DNA of 64,000 nucleotides, taken from positions 62,001 through 126,000 of the forward strand of contig NZ_JBAKHX010000008.1 in assembly GCF_036906915.1 (NCBI RefSeq), given 5' to 3'. The translations under genes were made by a program, and so were the position numbers. How positions within the stretch are numbered: the first letter of the stretch is position 1; every line of letters starts with the position of its first letter. Positions 9,025-17,925 of this stretch are shown piece by piece. The notes beneath the pieces were generated by a model that saw only the letters and a list, made by a program, of their open reading frames with translations, searched no databases and was not told where the DNA came from. Source of the DNA: Phytohabitans sp036906915. Its GTDB lineage: Bacteria > Actinomycetota > Actinomycetes > Mycobacteriales > Micromonosporaceae.

Positions 9025-10935
9025 TCATCCTTCAGTTTCCGCCCTTCTTTGCGGATAGGCGGTGGTAAGAACGGGTGACTTGGGTTGGCCGCCCGGTTGC
9101 GGGTCGGCGCCACCAGTGCTGGCGACGCGGCCCCGGTTGAGGACAACATGGGTGTCGCACCGCTGGACCGTGCTCAACCGGTGCGCGATGACAAAGACCG
9201 TGATCTTGCCGTACATCTTCTCGATGGTCTCGACGATCTGCCTCTCCGTCTCGGTGTCGAGCGCGGCCGTAGCCTCATCCAGGACCAGCACGTCCGGTTG
9301 CCGGTACAGGGCCCGCGCGATCCCGATCCGTTGCCGCTGCCCGCCCGACAGGCGGACGCCGTGCTCGCCGAGGACGCTGTCGAAGCCGTCGGGCATCGCG
9401 AGTACGGTGTCGAGCAGTTGTGCCTGCGCTATAGCCCGCTCGATCGCCACGTCGTCGATCTCGTCGTCGTCGAGCCCGAGCGCGACGTTGCGGCGCACCG
9501 TGTCATCGATGACCACCGTTTCCTGTGGGACGTACCCGATGCGGGCGCGCCAGCGGTGCACCAACTCGGGAGTGATCTTCGCGCCGTCGACGTAGATGCC
9601 CCCAGCGATCGGTGGCAGCAGTCCCAGGAGGACATCCACCAGCGTGGTCTTCCCAGATCCGGACGGGCCAACGATGCCGACGGATTCGCCGATGTTGACG
9701 GTGAGATTGATCGAGTCGAGCGCGGGGGTGGCCGCTGCCGGGTACCGGTATGTCAGTTCGCGAAACTCGATGCGCCGTTCGAAGGTGACCGGCCGCGGAT
9801 CGACGTGCGCCGCCGATCTCTTGATGTCGTTGTCTGCTGCGGCGAGGTCCATTTCGACCTGTTCGAGGCTTCCCGCGCCCACGCGAACTATGTTGATCGT
9901 CGAGATGAGGCGCTGTACCGACGGCAGGAGCCGCATGGACCCGGCGAGCATGACCCCGACGGAGGCGAGTGCCCGGTCCGCGCTGCCCAGGATCGCCATG
10001 CCGGCGGCCGCCGTCACGACGATCAGCACCACGGCTTCTAGGTAATACCGGGACATGTTGGAGACGAAGAACAGCCCACGAAGCGCGTAGGCGTGCTCGC
10101 TGCGTGCCGTTTCGAACCGCCGTACCACGGTGTCGCGCCGGTCCAAGGTGGTCAGCATCTTCACCGTACGCAGGCCCTCCTGGATGAGGCGCTGGTCACG
10201 CGACATCAGCCGCTCGTCTTCGACCCCCATACGCCGCGCCGAGCGGCGGACCAGGAACAGGTACATCCCCATCGCACCGCCAAGCGCGCCGATCGACACG
10301 AGCGCCGTCATTGGTTCCATGACCAGCAGCGCCATGGCCAGGCCGAGGATCAGGGAGGCGTCGACGATGATCGTCGTAGCGGGGAGCAGGACGCGCGATG
10401 TCAGCGACCGGACCGACTGGATGGCGGTCCGCATCAGGTCGGCCGAGTGGTGTTGCAGGTGGAACTCGTAGCTGGTGCCCATGAACGCGCGGAAGAGCTT
10501 GGCCGACAGGGCCGCTTCGGCGGAGGCCAGCAGGCCGGCCTGCCACCACGCGAGTGCTGTAGCTGCGACACCGCGCGCAACGAGCAGCGTGACGGCGACG
10601 CCTCCCACGATCGCTACAAAGTCGGTGAGGCCGTGCGGGCGCGCAGCGCGGCGCGCCAACCCCACCAGGGTGTCCGGTCCGGCCTCGTGTAGCAGTTGCG
10701 GTACCGCCAGCACCTGCACGACCGCGGCCAACGCAACGAATCCGGCCAGTTCGAGCAGCGTTACCGCGAGCGCGACCGGGATGCCCAGGAGCAGCCCGCG
10801 TCGGCTACTGGGGTCGAGCAACCTCGCGGCGCGCCAGACGACGGTCAGCACGGCCGCGTGCCCGCGCCGTCCCCCAACAGGGCGAGTAGTTGCCCGAGGG
10901 CGCGGGACATTGCCGTCGACAGGCCCAGGGTGCAT
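9025..10935 (-). CDS. ABC exporter with fused membrane and ATPase domains; possible glycolipid flippase
   Basis: A 636-residue half-transporter. An N-terminal six-helix membrane domain (about residues 30-320) is followed by an ATPase domain with Walker A GPSGSGKTT, the signature LSGGQRQRIGIARAL and Walker B VLVLDEAT. The order fits MsbA/PglK-type exporters, and the N-terminal LLDPSSRRGLLLG...LLELAGF pattern recalls the PglK lipid-linked oligosaccharide flippase group. No Wzx is visible, so this is the best flippase candidate of the locus; that is inference. The first 28 residues are arginine-rich and atypical. A GTG at 10851 would give a more usual N-terminus. Confidence 0.85.
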   Translation of the reverse strand: MHPGPVDGNVPRPRATTRPVGGRRGHAAVLTVVWRAARLLDPSSRRGLLLGIPVALAVTLLELAGFVALAAVVQVLAVPQLLHEAGPDTLVGLARRAARPHGLTDFVAIVGGVAVTLLVARGVAATALAWWQAGLLASAEAALSAKLFRAFMGTSYEFHLQHHSADLMRTAIQSVRSLTSRVLLPATTIIVDASLILGLAMALLVMEPMTALVSIGALGGAMGMYLFLVRRSARRMGVEDERLMSRDQRLIQEGLRTVKMLTTLDRRDTVVRRFETARSEHAYALRGLFFVSNMSRYYLEAVVLIVVTAAAGMAILGSADRALASVGVMLAGSMRLLPSVQRLISTINIVRVGAGSLEQVEMDLAAADNDIKRSAAHVDPRPVTFERRIEFRELTYRYPAAATPALDSINLTVNIGESVGIVGPSGSGKTTLVDVLLGLLPPIAGGIYVDGAKITPELVHRWRARIGYVPQETVVIDDTVRRNVALGLDDDEIDDVAIERAIAQAQLLDTVLAMPDGFDSVLGEHGVRLSGGQRQRIGIARALYRQPDVLVLDEATAALDTETERQIVETIEKMYGKITVFVIAHRLSTVQRCDTHVVLNRGRVASTGGADPQPGGQPKSPVLTTAYPQRRAETEG

Positions 10936-11346
10936 GTGTCTGCGGCGATTGTGCGAAGACCGGTGTTTCCCATCAGCTTCCCCCTGGGCATGAACCGTGA
11001 CGATCGCATTGCCCGACTTTATAACATATATCCGTGTTCAAATGACTTGTCCGGTCCGATGTTGCCACGCCGCAGCCCTGCGTCATGCTCGGCATCGGCG
11101 ACCTCTGGGTGGGCCGGGTCCTGCCACCTGGAGGAGACGGTCCTGATTGGCGCCATGTCGACAGGTGCTGCAACGGCCTGCGGGTCGGTGCCGACGCCAT
11201 GGTCGGGGCTGGCGCGTGCTGGTATTTCTACTGATTTCTGCTCTTATGGAGCTTTGCGGCAGTTATGGTCTCTTTCTAGGAACCTGGCTGGCGGCCATTC
11301 CCGTCGAGTGCAGATTCGATCAAGACGCCCAGTTTGACCTCAGTCG
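10936..11346. other. Divergent intergenic region of the polysaccharide locus
   Basis: About 410 bp between the ABC exporter gene and the next glycosyltransferase. It holds an A/T-rich patch at 11018-11035 (TATAAA read on the minus strand at 11023-11018). This could be the -10 box of the exporter/FkbM operon. The rest is less G/C-rich than the genes around it and has a few short open frames without convincing codon bias or a good Shine-Dalgarno sequence. I see no gene here. Confidence 0.4.
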
Positions 11347-12663
11347 ATGAGCTATGGAGCGACGGTGGCGGTTACGCGAAAAGGCCCAGCCCGTGCAGCC
11401 GATGCGGGTCCTCGAGGCAACAGCGCCCAGTTGCCCGATCGTGGTCCGACCGAACGAGGACGGTTGGCTGGATGGACCGCCTATGTAACGGCCAGCAGCT
11501 TTCCATGGGGACAGGCGGGTTCCCGGCGGGTGAATGGCATGGTTCGGTCTCTGGCCGCACTCGGGCACGATGTCGTCGTGGCCAACGGGGGAAACCCGCC
11601 CAGCGGCGAATCCAAGCTTGCGGATGTGGAGGGTCCAGGATCGGTTTCTTGGCTGGGTCTGGGCGAGTTCTCTGACGACTGCCCGGCCTACTCGGTTCGA
11701 GCGTGGCTGAGCCGCGGACGGAAGGTGATCGAATGGCTGGATGCGCAGTCCACCAAGCCATCGCACGTCGTCGTTTCCGGCGGCGGCGCCCAGTATGCGG
11801 CACGCCTGCACGAGTGGTGCGGGCGCAACCGGGTTACGCTGATCGCCGATGTGGCCGACTGGCCGGATCGGCGGCATGTGCGTGGCGGCCTGATCGGGCC
11901 GAGCAACATGACAGTGAAGGCCGCGCTGCGTCACTACTACCCCCGGTTCGACGGCGTCATCGCCATCAGTTCGTTTCTCCAGCGGTTCTACGGCAAGCGG
12001 AACTGCCACGTATTACGCGTTCCGCCGACGCTCGATGCGGTAAATGCGTCCATCGATGGCCCGCCCGACCGAGTTGACGGTGCCCTGTCGCTTGTGTACT
12101 TCGGTACTCCAGGGAAGAAGGACCTAGTCGCCACCATGATCCGGGCAGTCGACCAGGTTGCGCGTGAGGGTGGGGATCTGAAGTTGCATATATTCGGACC
12201 ATCTCTCGAGGAGGTGGGTGATCTCATTGGAGGGCGGCAGCTTCCGCACGCTGTTCGGGTAATGGGGCGGCTCGCTCAGTGGGAGGTGGCGACAATGGTG
12301 GGAAAGGCAGACTTCAGCATCGTCGTGCGCCGGTCAGATCGGTTTGCGAACGCCGGTTTTCCGACCAAGTTCTGCGAGAGTCTGGCCGCCGGTACTCCAG
12401 TTATCGCCAACCTGACCAGCGACCTGGGCGCATACCTGTCCGACGGCGTCGAAGGCATCGTTTGCGTTGATCATTCGGTGGACGCCCTGGCGCATGCCCT
12501 GCGGCGTGCGCTGCGACTTCACCCCGACGAGCTACGGGCGATGCGCCGGGCGGCACGCGAACGCGCCCTTGCATCATTCGACTATCGCAACTACGTGGCT
12601 GAGCTGGGCAGGTTCCTGCGCCAGGTGCAGTCGACGCGGTCGTTTCAAGATCGACGACCTTGA
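11347..12663 (+). CDS. Glycosyltransferase family 4-like
   Basis: A 438-residue protein. The first 40 residues are poorly conserved in look and the true start may lie later, for example near residue 42. The GT-B fold begins at about WTAYVTASSFPWGQAGSRRV. The C-terminal part has LSLVYFGTPGKKDLVATMI and FPTKFCESLAAGTPVIANL, the donor-binding region of GT4 enzymes. It stands alone on the plus strand between two minus-strand operons, so it probably has its own promoter. Base composition is more mixed than in the capF-capG region. Donor and acceptor are unknown. Confidence 0.78.
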   Translation: MSYGATVAVTRKGPARAADAGPRGNSAQLPDRGPTERGRLAGWTAYVTASSFPWGQAGSRRVNGMVRSLAALGHDVVVANGGNPPSGESKLADVEGPGSVSWLGLGEFSDDCPAYSVRAWLSRGRKVIEWLDAQSTKPSHVVVSGGGAQYAARLHEWCGRNRVTLIADVADWPDRRHVRGGLIGPSNMTVKAALRHYYPRFDGVIAISSFLQRFYGKRNCHVLRVPPTLDAVNASIDGPPDRVDGALSLVYFGTPGKKDLVATMIRAVDQVAREGGDLKLHIFGPSLEEVGDLIGGRQLPHAVRVMGRLAQWEVATMVGKADFSIVVRRSDRFANAGFPTKFCESLAAGTPVIANLTSDLGAYLSDGVEGIVCVDHSVDALAHALRRALRLHPDELRAMRRAARERALASFDYRNYVAELGRFLRQVQSTRSFQDRRP

Positions 12664-12800
12664 AAGTGCAGTGATGTTCGTCGCTGCCGGTGGCGGTCTG
12701 CGTGTCGCATGTACGCAGCCGCCTGACACCGTTGCCAGCGGGTAGGCGGGCCTAAGTAGAAGCGCTTTCTTGGGGTGCGCGCGAGGCACCGGGCGAAGAA

Positions 12801-13457
12801 TCACTTGGGCCTTCCGTTCATCGCGGAGCAGGCAGACGATGCTTCGAAAACCGGGCGACCCTCAGCGACTGCCCTGACGCGTATGGGAAGAGGGCCGCAG
12901 ACACGGTCGATATACTCCGTAGCGTTGGGTAGTGCGTCAAAGTCGGACCGCAAGGCCGCCACGCGGAGCAGGTCTCGCCACTGACCGCCGCGGAATACGG
13001 CTTCGCGTTCTTGGCCCTCGATCCGCCACCCACACCGGCGGACATATGCTCCCAAGCTGGCTGCGTTGAAGTCGAGGATTGTGCTGTGCAGTCGCCGCAG
13101 TCCAACCTCGTAGAAGCTCCAGGCCATCATTAACATGATCGAGTCGGAGCCGGCGCCCTTGGCTGCTGCTCCCGGCATCAGTTTGACTGCCGTCATTGCT
13201 GACTGGTTGTGCCAGTCGACGTCCCACAGGCCGGTGAGGCCGATGGGTGTGTCTGATGACAGTTCAGCGACCGTTAGCCGATAGGTATGCCGATCGCGCC
13301 GCGCGCCGGCCAGCCATTCCGCCTGCCCATCCAAGGAAACTGGCCAGTCCCAACCAACGACATAGTTACGGACCTGCGGAACGTTGGCCAGCTCCGCGAG
13401 GAAGCTCAAGTCGTCGCACTGTATCGGGCGGAGTCGAACGAGTCGTCCGTTCAACAT
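12801..13457 (-). CDS. GNAT family N-acetyltransferase, probably sugar-modifying
   Basis: A 218-residue GNAT protein of the RimJ/RimL kind, starting MLNGRLVRLRPIQ at the ATG at 13457. The upstream in-frame extension overlaps the preceding gene and is ignored. The central region MTAVKLMPGAAAKGAGSDS matches the acetyl-CoA binding loop position, and LRRLHSTILDFNAASLGAYV is a typical motif B. It overlaps the end of the aminotransferase-like gene by 7 bp. Being translationally coupled to an aminotransferase in a glycan locus suggests it acetylates an amino sugar, as PglD- or PseH-type enzymes do; this is inferred. Confidence 0.78.
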   Translation of the reverse strand: MLNGRLVRLRPIQCDDLSFLAELANVPQVRNYVVGWDWPVSLDGQAEWLAGARRDRHTYRLTVAELSSDTPIGLTGLWDVDWHNQSAMTAVKLMPGAAAKGAGSDSIMLMMAWSFYEVGLRRLHSTILDFNAASLGAYVRRCGWRIEGQEREAVFRGGQWRDLLRVAALRSDFDALPNATEYIDRVCGPLPIRVRAVAEGRPVFEASSACSAMNGRPK

Positions 13458-14557
13458 GGCGATGCCGCCGTTCGAGGTGTGGGTGCGGGGTTGATGGCAG
13501 ATGAAGATCCACACCTGCCCACGATCGTCAGCATGGAGCGTTCGGTTGCCGCGCGGGCGATGGCCGCGACCCGTTCCACGTCGTGTCGGTTCCATCGAAA
13601 GTCTGTGTGCAGGAAGAGCATTCGGCGGGAGAAACATGCCCGGCGGTTCGGGAGGTCGAGTTCCGGCGAGTGGCTCCACAGGACCGCCGGATAGACGTGG
13701 CGCTCGATCAGACCTCTGCGGACGAGGTCCCGCACGTCGGGTGAGTCGTACTCAAGGACTACCCCGAAAGTGTGGGAGTGGACGGTTACCCCTTCCAGTG
13801 AGGCCAGGAGGGAGCCGAGTACGCACGCGTTGTCGATGCGGCGACGGCGCAACTCCGAGGCAGGAAGTATCCCGAGCGCCTGGCGCGAGTAATCCGAGAT
13901 ACCGCTGACCTGTCTGGAACGGAGCCCGTCCTCGCCGGTTGCATAGAGGCTGAGGTACACGTCCTTGTCGACGCATGCTCCGCTCAGGTAGGCGGCCTTG
14001 AGGGACATTGCGGACAGAATCGTGCCAACCGTAGCCATGTGCTCCGCGGTCGGCGGCGTGTCGGGAGGTAACTCTCGCTGATTACTGGACCACACTGCGC
14101 CACCGTCGGGCAGAGGCAGCGTCTTCCGGAGTGATGCGAAGACGTAGTCGGCCTTCAGTTGGTGGAGCCAAGGGGCAAGGGGGTCGTGGGTCGCGTCGAT
14201 GATCGATGCCGATCCGGTAGTTGACCAGACCGGCGGGGCGGCGCCGAAGTACGAGACCGTGATAACGACGTCTCCAGGATCTGGCACGGGCGACTCTCCC
14301 TCGACCGTCGGGCCGGCAGCGTAGCGCCGCACAGGGAGAACGCCCGTGATCGACGTGACGACCTCTGGGCAGTAGTACGTGGGTACGTTGACTCGTTTCC
14401 AACCGAATTTGCGGCGGCCGAAGTCGAGCAGCGCAGTCAGCGCCTGTCGACCCGAGCCGAAGAGCCGCCATCCGTCCGGCGCGTCGATCCGTCTGCCCTC
14501 TGCGGGAAGCACGAGCGGAAACGCCGATCCCACCTCCCAGCGACTTGGTGGGCTCAT
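13451..14557 (-). CDS. PLP-dependent aminotransferase-like protein (DegT fold)
   Basis: A 368-residue protein. The ATG at 14557 overlaps the stop of the upstream sugar transferase gene (ATGA) and gives the start MSPPSRWEVGSAFP. LFGSGRQALTALLDFGRR near the N-terminus and NVPTYYCPEVV match the cofactor-binding region of fold-type I aminotransferases. YVFASLRKTLPLPDGGAV holds a lysine where the PLP Schiff base forms. It is diverged from the classical DegT enzymes, and its substrate is not clear. With the GNAT gene directly downstream it could make an N-acylated amino sugar. Confidence 0.7.
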   Translation of the reverse strand: MSPPSRWEVGSAFPLVLPAEGRRIDAPDGWRLFGSGRQALTALLDFGRRKFGWKRVNVPTYYCPEVVTSITGVLPVRRYAAGPTVEGESPVPDPGDVVITVSYFGAAPPVWSTTGSASIIDATHDPLAPWLHQLKADYVFASLRKTLPLPDGGAVWSSNQRELPPDTPPTAEHMATVGTILSAMSLKAAYLSGACVDKDVYLSLYATGEDGLRSRQVSGISDYSRQALGILPASELRRRRIDNACVLGSLLASLEGVTVHSHTFGVVLEYDSPDVRDLVRRGLIERHVYPAVLWSHSPELDLPNRRACFSRRMLFLHTDFRWNRHDVERVAAIARAATERSMLTIVGRCGSSSAINPAPTPRTAASPC

Positions 14558-15180
14558 CCGACTCGTTCCTGCGTAGGCGTAAAGAGGTTCACGTCGTCGA
14601 CCTCCGCGATGGTCTGGCCTCTGATGTCGCCGCACTTGAAGGGTTCGGCGACGGTCCGGATGAGGATCTTGAGATCAAGTGCCAGCGACCAGGTGTCGAC
14701 ATAACGGACGTCCAGGTCAAGTCGCTGGCCCAAGGTCAATGAGCGCCGGCCACTGACCTGCGCGAGCCCTGTGATGCCGGGCTTAACCTCATGGCGGCGT
14801 GCGTGCTCCCGGCGGTATCGCGGTAGGTACTCCATAAGGAGCGGCCTCGGTCCGACCAAGCTCATCCGACCAGAAACCACGTGCACCAACTCCGGTAGTT
14901 CATCGAGGCTTGTCCGGCGCAGGAATTGACCAAGTCTGGTCAGCCGCTTCTCATCGGTCGTCCAGGTCTCCTCGCCGGGCGCGGGTGGCCGCATGGTGCG
15001 GAACTTGCAGAGCGTGAATGGGGCGCCCGCGAGCCCTGGACGACGGTGACGAAAGAGGATCGGCCGGCCGGATGTAGCCAGGAGAGCCAGCGCGATGGCC
15101 ACAATCAGCGGGCTCAGGACTACCAACGCGGCGGACGCCACGACGATGTCCATCAGTCTCTTGACGTGAGAGGCTTTCAC
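14554..15180 (-). CDS. Initiating phosphoglycosyl transferase (PglC/WcaJ type)
   Basis: A 208-residue monotopic sugar-1-phosphate transferase. It has an N-terminal membrane hairpin (about residues 8-36), LCKFRTMRP, the catalytic SLDELPEL acidic pair, and MSLVGPRPLLMEYLPRY. The small size matches PglC rather than the longer WbaP/WcaJ proteins. It moves a sugar phosphate from a UDP-sugar to undecaprenyl phosphate at the inner face of the membrane, the first committed step of repeat-unit assembly. It lies 4 bp after the FemAB-like gene and overlaps the following aminotransferase gene, in one operon. Confidence 0.92.
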   Translation of the reverse strand: MKASHVKRLMDIVVASAALVVLSPLIVAIALALLATSGRPILFRHRRPGLAGAPFTLCKFRTMRPPAPGEETWTTDEKRLTRLGQFLRRTSLDELPELVHVVSGRMSLVGPRPLLMEYLPRYRREHARRHEVKPGITGLAQVSGRRSLTLGQRLDLDVRYVDTWSLALDLKILIRTVAEPFKCGDIRGQTIAEVDDVNLFTPTQERVG

Positions 15181-15184
15181 GCTT

Positions 15185-16240
15185 CTAGCTCCTTCCTAAT
15201 CGGTACCCAGGAAAGAATCCAGATGTCCGGAGGTCCTCGATCGACCGACCGATTGTCTTGGCATGCTCAGCGAGCAGTGCGTCGTATCTGGCCACGTCCA
15301 ACACGACCGCACCCGTCCAGAACGGTGTCCGTGCACCACCGAACGACCGCTTGAAGAGAAACAAGGAGTCGTCCGGCCGCAGCCCGCCGCCGAGGTGGAC
15401 GACAACACAACCGCTCTCGGCCGCCCACTGGAGGATCGTCCACAGCAATAGGTTGTTCGCGCCGAATCGGGAGGGACCTTGGTCGGATCCGGCGAGGTGG
15501 TAGTGGGCCCGATCGCGGTGCCGGAGTACCAGCGCGGACGAGACAACGTCCCCGCTTGGATCGCGGACCTCCGCCATGAACAGACCCTTGCCCAGCCCAT
15601 CTACAAGCCGGTGGTAGTAGGCGTCGCGAAAGACGTAGCCCGGCGAGCCCCCGACGCGGACCATCGTCTCTTCATACAGCCGGCGAAACGTCGAGCCAGA
15701 AGAAACGTCAGCCGCACCAATGAGCCGGATCTCACCCTTCATCCCGGCGTTGTGCGCCTTGCGGATCGCCGTACGGCACCTGCCCTCCATCGCTTTCCAT
15801 ACGCGGCTGGCCCCTTCCTCGACCGGGACGGTGATGGTGTCGCCGCGGCGCACCATCTCGATCGCCGCTAGGCCGCGGGCTGCCTCGATTGAGGTCATGT
15901 CCAGCGGGGAGAAGCGGAGAAACATAGTGACCACGCCGACGTCACGCAAGTGGGCGACCGCCTGCGACCAGAACCGGGCGAAATCGGTCGGTGAGCAGTC
16001 AGGGGCGGCGTAAATGCCGGAGTAGCCGTACGGGCTGATGGCGTCGAGGGTTGCGTCATCGACGTGCCGGAGCACGTACGGCACGATGACCTGACCCTGC
16101 CAATGCCCAACCTGCCATGTGCCACCGTCTGCGATGGCCGCCGCTGCTCCGTAACCGGACGTGAAGTACACGTCTGGGCATTGAGGGTCGACCAGCGACG
16201 CGGCTACCTCGGCGTCCACAGCCGTGAAGTCCGTGATCAC
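15185..16240 (-). CDS. FemAB/GNAT-fold aminoacyl or acyl transferase-like protein
   Basis: A 351-residue protein. The GTG at 16240 overlaps the aminotransferase stop (GTGA) and is chosen over an upstream extension with poor coding character. The C-terminal half carries FMAEVRDPSGDVVSSALVLR and RFGANNLLLWTILQWAAESG, typical of the double-GNAT FemAB/BioF2-like (Acetyltransf_6) family. Known members attach amino acids to peptidoglycan or acyl groups to sugars. Inside a polysaccharide operon it most likely decorates an amino sugar of the glycan. That role and its donor are inferred. Confidence 0.78.
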   Translation of the reverse strand: MITDFTAVDAEVAASLVDPQCPDVYFTSGYGAAAAIADGGTWQVGHWQGQVIVPYVLRHVDDATLDAISPYGYSGIYAAPDCSPTDFARFWSQAVAHLRDVGVVTMFLRFSPLDMTSIEAARGLAAIEMVRRGDTITVPVEEGASRVWKAMEGRCRTAIRKAHNAGMKGEIRLIGAADVSSGSTFRRLYEETMVRVGGSPGYVFRDAYYHRLVDGLGKGLFMAEVRDPSGDVVSSALVLRHRDRAHYHLAGSDQGPSRFGANNLLLWTILQWAAESGCVVVHLGGGLRPDDSLFLFKRSFGGARTPFWTGAVVLDVARYDALLAEHAKTIGRSIEDLRTSGFFPGYRLGRS

Positions 16241-17370
16241 CTCCGGTCCTCCAGGAAGGTGTGGATGGCGTCGAAGACCCGGTCGATATGCCGGTCGGTG
16301 AGGGCCGAGCCGCTGGGCAGCGTGAGGCCGTGCGCGAAGAGCCGCTCGGCCGCACCGGTGATGGCGCCGCGAGAACCGGCGTAGACCGGCTGCAGGTGCA
16401 TCGGCTTCCACACCGGTCGGGTCTCGACGTCCTGTGTGGCGAGGTGGGTGGCCATCTCGCCGGCGTGCCAGCCCGCCACGCGCGGGTCGACCACGATCGT
16501 GGTCAGCCAGCAGTTCGAGCCCGCGTCGTCGGCGGCGAGCAGGCGCACGCCGGGGGCGCTGGCGAACACCTTGGTGTACCGGTCGCGCAGCAGGCGCCGG
16601 CGGGCGGTCATCTCGTCCAGCCGCCGCAGCTGTGCCCGGCCGAGGGCGGCGAGCAGGTTACTGAGCCGGTAGTTGTATCCGACCTCGGCATGTTCGTAGT
16701 GCCGTACCGGTTGGCGGGCCTGGGTCGACAGGTAGCGACACCTGTCGGCCAAGGCGGCGTCGCTGGTGACCACCATCCCCCCGCCCGACGTGGTCATGAT
16801 CTTGTTGCCGTTGAAGGACAGCACGGCGGCGTGGCCGAAAGAGCCGGCCGGCTGACCCGCGTGGGTCGCCCCCAACGCCTCCGCCGCGTCCTCGACGACC
16901 GGCACTCCGAGTACCTCGCACACCGGCAGGAGCGTGGCGTAGTCGGCGCAGGCACCGAACATGTCCACCGGCAGCACCGCGCCAACCTTGCGGCCCTCCG
17001 CTCGCAGCCGGGCGAGCAGATCGGCCATCAGCGCGACGTCGATGTTGCCAGTCGACGCCTCACAGTCGACGAAGACCGGCTCGGCGCCGGCGTATACGGC
17101 GGCGTTGGCCGTCGCCACGAAGGTGAGGGTTGGCACTACGACGACCTGGCCTGGCCCGACGCCTAAGGCCAGCAGGGCGAGGTGCAGTGCCGCGGTGCCG
17201 GAGGTCACGGCCACAGCGTGGGCGGCACCTACCCGATCGGCCATCTCGTCTTCGAACGCGTCGAGGTCTGGCCCGACCGGCGCAACCCAACCCGACCGGA
17301 GCGCGTTGAGGACGTATGACTCCTCCAGCTCTCCGATGTCCGGGGGAGAGAGGTACACCCGGCCGCTCAT
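16237..17370 (-). CDS. DegT/DnrJ/EryC1-type UDP-4-keto-sugar aminotransferase (PglE-like)
   Basis: A 377-residue PLP aminotransferase. The ATG at 17370 gives MSGRVYLSPPDIGELEESYV, the standard start of PglE-like enzymes. AVTSGTAALHLALLALGVG binds the cofactor phosphate, and the Schiff-base lysine is in LSFNGNKIMTTSGGGM. It would add an amino group to a UDP-4-keto-6-deoxy sugar supplied by the 4,6-dehydratase at 19479-21365. It heads the five-gene minus-strand operon and is divergent from the tyrosine phosphatase gene with a 15-bp gap, so the two promoter regions must extend into the coding sequences. Confidence 0.9.
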   Translation of the reverse strand: MSGRVYLSPPDIGELEESYVLNALRSGWVAPVGPDLDAFEDEMADRVGAAHAVAVTSGTAALHLALLALGVGPGQVVVVPTLTFVATANAAVYAGAEPVFVDCEASTGNIDVALMADLLARLRAEGRKVGAVLPVDMFGACADYATLLPVCEVLGVPVVEDAAEALGATHAGQPAGSFGHAAVLSFNGNKIMTTSGGGMVVTSDAALADRCRYLSTQARQPVRHYEHAEVGYNYRLSNLLAALGRAQLRRLDEMTARRRLLRDRYTKVFASAPGVRLLAADDAGSNCWLTTIVVDPRVAGWHAGEMATHLATQDVETRPVWKPMHLQPVYAGSRGAITGAAERLFAHGLTLPSGSALTDRHIDRVFDAIHTFLEDRR

Positions 17371-17385
17371 CGCAGGAGGACCCGG

Positions 17386-17925
17386 ATGCTGTTGTTCGTG
17401 TGCCACGCGAACATCTGCCGCTCGCCCATGGCCGAGCGGCTCGCCAGGCAGGCCTTGGCTGGATACGACGGCATCACCGCGGCTAGCGCCGGCACGCATG
17501 CGAGCCCGGACGAGGTGATGCACCCCCTCGCCGCGCGGGTGTTGCGGGAGTGCGGCGCCGATCCGGACGGGTTTCGCAGCCGGCCGCTCGCGGTGGAGCT
17601 CGTGGCGACCGCCGACATCGTCCTGGCGGCGACCCGGCAGGAGCGGGCCAGCTGCGCCGCCCTGGCGCCGCCGGCGATAGGGCGCGTCTTCACGATCCGG
17701 CAGTTCGGTCGGCTGGCGGCCGCAGTCGCGGTCGCGAGAACGAAAACGACGATGCCGGAACTCCTCGAGGAGGTTCGGGCCATGCGTGGCAGCTTGCAGC
17801 CGGTCCGGCCCGATGAGGACGACCTGGCCGACCCCGTGTCCGGGACGGTGGCGGACTTTCGTGCGTGTGCCGCGGAGATCCAGCGGTCGCTCGCGCCGGC
17901 CCTGGCGCTCATCTCCCCGACCTGA
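17386..17925 (+). CDS. Low-molecular-weight protein-tyrosine phosphatase (Wzb-like)
   Basis: A 179-residue protein with the C-x5-R-S active site at the N-terminus: VCHANICRSP, with Cys6 and Arg12. A C-terminal acidic region ending ADPVSG could supply the general acid. It is preceded by AGGAGG about 8 nt before the ATG. In capsule loci this enzyme removes phosphate from the tyrosine-rich tail of the Wzc-type kinase, and that kinase is the next gene. Its 3' end overlaps the 3' end of the kinase gene by 17 bp on the opposite strand. At 179 residues it is somewhat longer than most LMW-PTPs (about 150). Confidence 0.9.
   Translation: MLLFVCHANICRSPMAERLARQALAGYDGITAASAGTHASPDEVMHPLAARVLRECGADPDGFRSRPLAVELVATADIVLAATRQERASCAALAPPAIGRVFTIRQFGRLAAAVAVARTKTTMPELLEEVRAMRGSLQPVRPDEDDLADPVSGTVADFRACAAEIQRSLAPALALISPT

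Noticed and set aside
11085..11234. Short plus-strand frame in the 11 kb intergenic region
   Set aside because: No convincing Shine-Dalgarno, poor codon bias and no family resemblance; treated as non-coding.
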